The notes beneath the pieces were generated by a model. That model saw only the letters and a list, made by a program, of their open reading frames with translations. It did no database searches and was not told the origin of the DNA. A stretch of DNA of 6,588 nt from assembly GCA_013813955.1 (NCBI GenBank), contig JACCQW010000212.1, positions 1 to 6,588 on the forward strand, written 5' to 3'. Every line of letters starts with the position of its first letter. Position 1 is the first letter of the stretch. Shown here piece after piece: positions 4,908-6,588 of the stretch. Source of the DNA: Solirubrobacterales bacterium (GTDB lineage: Bacteria > Actinomycetota > Thermoleophilia > Solirubrobacterales > Solirubrobacteraceae). The position numbers and the translations under genes are program-made.

Positions 4908-6588
4908 GTGGTGACAGACGACTCGGGACCGGCACGCGCATCTTTCATCACGGGGCCGCTGCTGGGTCGAGCGCGCGAGCTGGCCGATCTCCACGCGGGC
5001 TTCGACGACGCGGCGCGCGGCCGCGCGCGTATGCATCTGATCGTCGGCGAGCCGGGGGTCGGCAAGACGCGGCTGGCGGAGGAGCTGGTCGCCTATGCGG
5101 CCGCCCAGGGCGCCGTCGTGGCATGGAGCTCCGGCTGGGGGCCCGCTGCGCCGGCCTACTGGCCCTGGACCCAGGTGGTCCGAGCCCTCGTCCGCGATGA
5201 CCCGGCCGCGCGCGGAGAGGACATCCGGGCCGCCGGACCGAAGCTGTTGCGCCTGGTGCCGGCACTCGGTGAGCTGGTGCCCGATCTCTCGCCGCCGGCG
5301 GAGGACGACGACGACGAGCACGCCCGATTCGGGCTCTTCGACTCGCTGGCGGGCTTTCTGCGCGCGCGCAGCCGAAGCGCTCCCCTCGTCCTGGTCTTCG
5401 ACGACCTCCAGGCCGTGGACGAGGGCACGCTCCTGGCGCTGGATTTCGTCTCGCGCGACCTGCAGGACGCTGCCGTCCTGATCGTCTGCGCGCTTCACGA
5501 GCGCACGCCCGACCTGACACCCGAGGCACAGGCGCGGCTCAGCCATCTCGCGCGGGCGGGACAGCGCATCCTTCTGCGCGGGCTGGATGCCGGCGACCTG
5601 ACCAGCCTCGTGGAGAATGCCGGCGGCGGTTCGGCGGCCCCCGCGCTCGCGCGGGCGCTGCACGCGGCGACCGAGGGCAACCCGTTCTTCGCGCACGAGA
5701 TCGTCCGGCTACTCGTGGCGGAAGGTCGCCTGGCGGACGCCCCGGACGACCTGCCCCTGCCCGACAGTGTGCGCGGGACGATCCGTCTGCGGCTCGCGTC
5801 GCTGAGCGCGACCGCCTTGCGCACGCTGGAGTTCGCGGCGATCCTGGGGCACAGCTTCCGTCACGCGGTCATCGTCCGCGCGGCCGGGCTCGATGCCGGC
5901 GAGGTCCTGGCATCGCTCGACGAGGCCACGGCGCTGGGCGTCATCACCGAGGATGCGAGCCCGCGCGGGCAACACCGCTTCGTGCACGGGCTGATCCGGG
6001 ATGCGCTGATCGCCGACCTGCCGGCCGGCCGGCGGATCGCCTCCCACCACGCCGTAGCGGTGGCGCTGGAGGATGCCTACGGCCCGGCGATCGAATCGCA
6101 CCTGGCGGAGGTGGCCCACCACTACGTCGCCGCCGCGCCGGGTGGAGACCCGCACAAGGCGCTCGAGTACTCGGCCCGCGCCGCGGAGCGCACGCTCGCC
6201 AGCCTCGCCTACGAGCAGGCGGCAGAGCTCTTCGAGCAGGCGCTGGAGGTCCTCGAGCTCACCCGCACCGATCTGCGGCGGCGCGCCACGCTCCGGTTGG
6301 GCCTCGGCGAGGCCCAGGCGCGGGCCGGCCGTCCGCAGGCACGCGAGACGTTCCTGGAGGCGGCTGCCGCGGCGCGGGCTGCCGACGCTCCCGACCTGCT
6401 CGGCGCAGCCGCGATCGGCATGGGCCCGTTCGGCCTCGCGGCCGGGTTCGTGGACGACGCGCACGTCGCGCTGCTCGAGGAGGCGCTCGACCGGCTGGGC
6501 ACGGGCGACGATCCGCTGCGGGTGCGGCTGCTCGGGTCGCTGGCGGCCGCGCTGTACTGGTCGACGGCGCGATCGCGCCGAGAGGAGC
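4908..6588 (+). CDS. Partial large AAA-type ATPase regulator (LuxR/MalT-like family), C-terminus beyond window
   Basis: The frame is open from GTG 4908 to the right edge, 560 codons, with no stop. AAGGGGG (4896-4902) is the SD; GTG 4911, the next codon, is an equally possible start. After a short lead, LLGRARELADL (18-28) opens an AAA_16-type ATPase domain, with Walker A GEPGVGKT (47-54) and Walker B LVLVFDDLQAVD (160-171). PAYWPW (82-87) and TEGNPFF (255-261) are typical of this family. An Asp-rich patch (133-136) lies before Walker B. Residues 290-400 resemble the winged-helix/lid part, with FVHGLIRDAL (358-367). From about 415 Ala-rich helical repeats look TPR-like. Such proteins usually end in a LuxR HTH, which would lie outside the window, so DNA binding is inferred. 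They act as ATP-dependent transcription regulators, often with small-molecule inducers. Divergence from the DyP operon makes it a candidate regulator of it. Confidence 0.9.
   Translation, partial: MVTDDSGPARASFITGPLLGRARELADLHAGFDDAARGRARMHLIVGEPGVGKTRLAEELVAYAAAQGAVVAWSSGWGPAAPAYWPWTQVVRALVRDDPAARGEDIRAAGPKLLRLVPALGELVPDLSPPAEDDDDEHARFGLFDSLAGFLRARSRSAPLVLVFDDLQAVDEGTLLALDFVSRDLQDAAVLIVCALHERTPDLTPEAQARLSHLARAGQRILLRGLDAGDLTSLVENAGGGSAAPALARALHAATEGNPFFAHEIVRLLVAEGRLADAPDDLPLPDSVRGTIRLRLASLSATALRTLEFAAILGHSFRHAVIVRAAGLDAGEVLASLDEATALGVITEDASPRGQHRFVHGLIRDALIADLPAGRRIASHHAVAVALEDAYGPAIESHLAEVAHHYVAAAPGGDPHKALEYSARAAERTLASLAYEQAAELFEQALEVLELTRTDLRRRATLRLGLGEAQARAGRPQARETFLEAAAAARAADAPDLLGAAAIGMGPFGLAAGFVDDAHVALLEEALDRLGTGDDPLRVRLLGSLAAALYWSTARSRREE

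Noticed and set aside
3467..5200. Long plus-strand open frame (577 codons) antisense to the DyP operon and running into the regulator.
   Set aside because: The composition is Arg/Pro/Ala shadow-like with no recognisable motif. It crosses three supported genes and enters the regulator out of frame.
4320..5696. Extension of the 161-aa gene upstream, since its frame is open to 5696 on the minus strand.
   Set aside because: It would overlap the supported 172-aa gene and the ATPase gene. GTG 4319 with a GTGA overlap fits, and paralogy with the 172-aa protein begins just after it.
5709..6464. Minus-strand open frame (251 codons) opposite the ATPase gene.
   Set aside because: It is Arg/Gly-rich antisense translation of a strongly supported ATPase/TPR coding region.

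Overview
The window is very GC-rich (by eye about 70% or more), with strong G/C preference at third codon positions, frequent GTG starts and start/stop overlaps between neighbouring genes. With the actinobacterial layout of its aspartate kinase, this suggests a high-GC actinobacterium. A soil lineage such as Thermoleophilia/Solirubrobacterales would fit, but that is an inference and no marker gene here settles it.

Region 1 (1-164, minus): the start of a gene that runs off the left edge. It has a GTG start and a strong Shine-Dalgarno. It encodes an Arg/Pro-rich N-terminus with three short internal repeats, then the start of a hydrophobic segment, so it is probably a membrane-anchored protein.

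Region 2 (186-2491, plus): lysC (aspartate kinase) and asd (aspartate-semialdehyde dehydrogenase) overlap by ATGA. They encode the first two steps from aspartate to lysine, methionine, threonine and diaminopimelate. lysC has an in-frame internal GTG behind a purine-rich SD, at the place where Corynebacterium and Bacillus lysC start a separate regulatory beta subunit. lysC and the region 1 gene start only 21 bp apart.

Region 3 (2521-4834, minus): a tightly coupled three-gene operon. In transcription order it encodes a 172-aa protein, a 161-aa protein and a 438-aa DyP-type heme peroxidase. Each gene starts inside the stop codon of the previous one (GTGA, then ATGA). The two small proteins are diverged tandem paralogues: a series of conserved residues lines up at nearly constant spacing over about 100 residues. 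I know no biochemical function for them. This cassette (two related small proteins plus a cytoplasmic DyP peroxidase) is the best candidate here for an undescribed system.

Region 4 (4908-6588, plus): a large AAA-type ATPase running off the right edge, of the kind found in big LuxR/MalT-like (LAL) regulators. It diverges from the DyP operon across a 73-bp gap holding candidate promoter elements, so it may regulate the operon. The asd and DyP genes converge with only 26 bp between their stop codons; no gap in the window exceeds 100 bp. I saw no RNA genes, insertion sequences, CRISPR arrays or origins.
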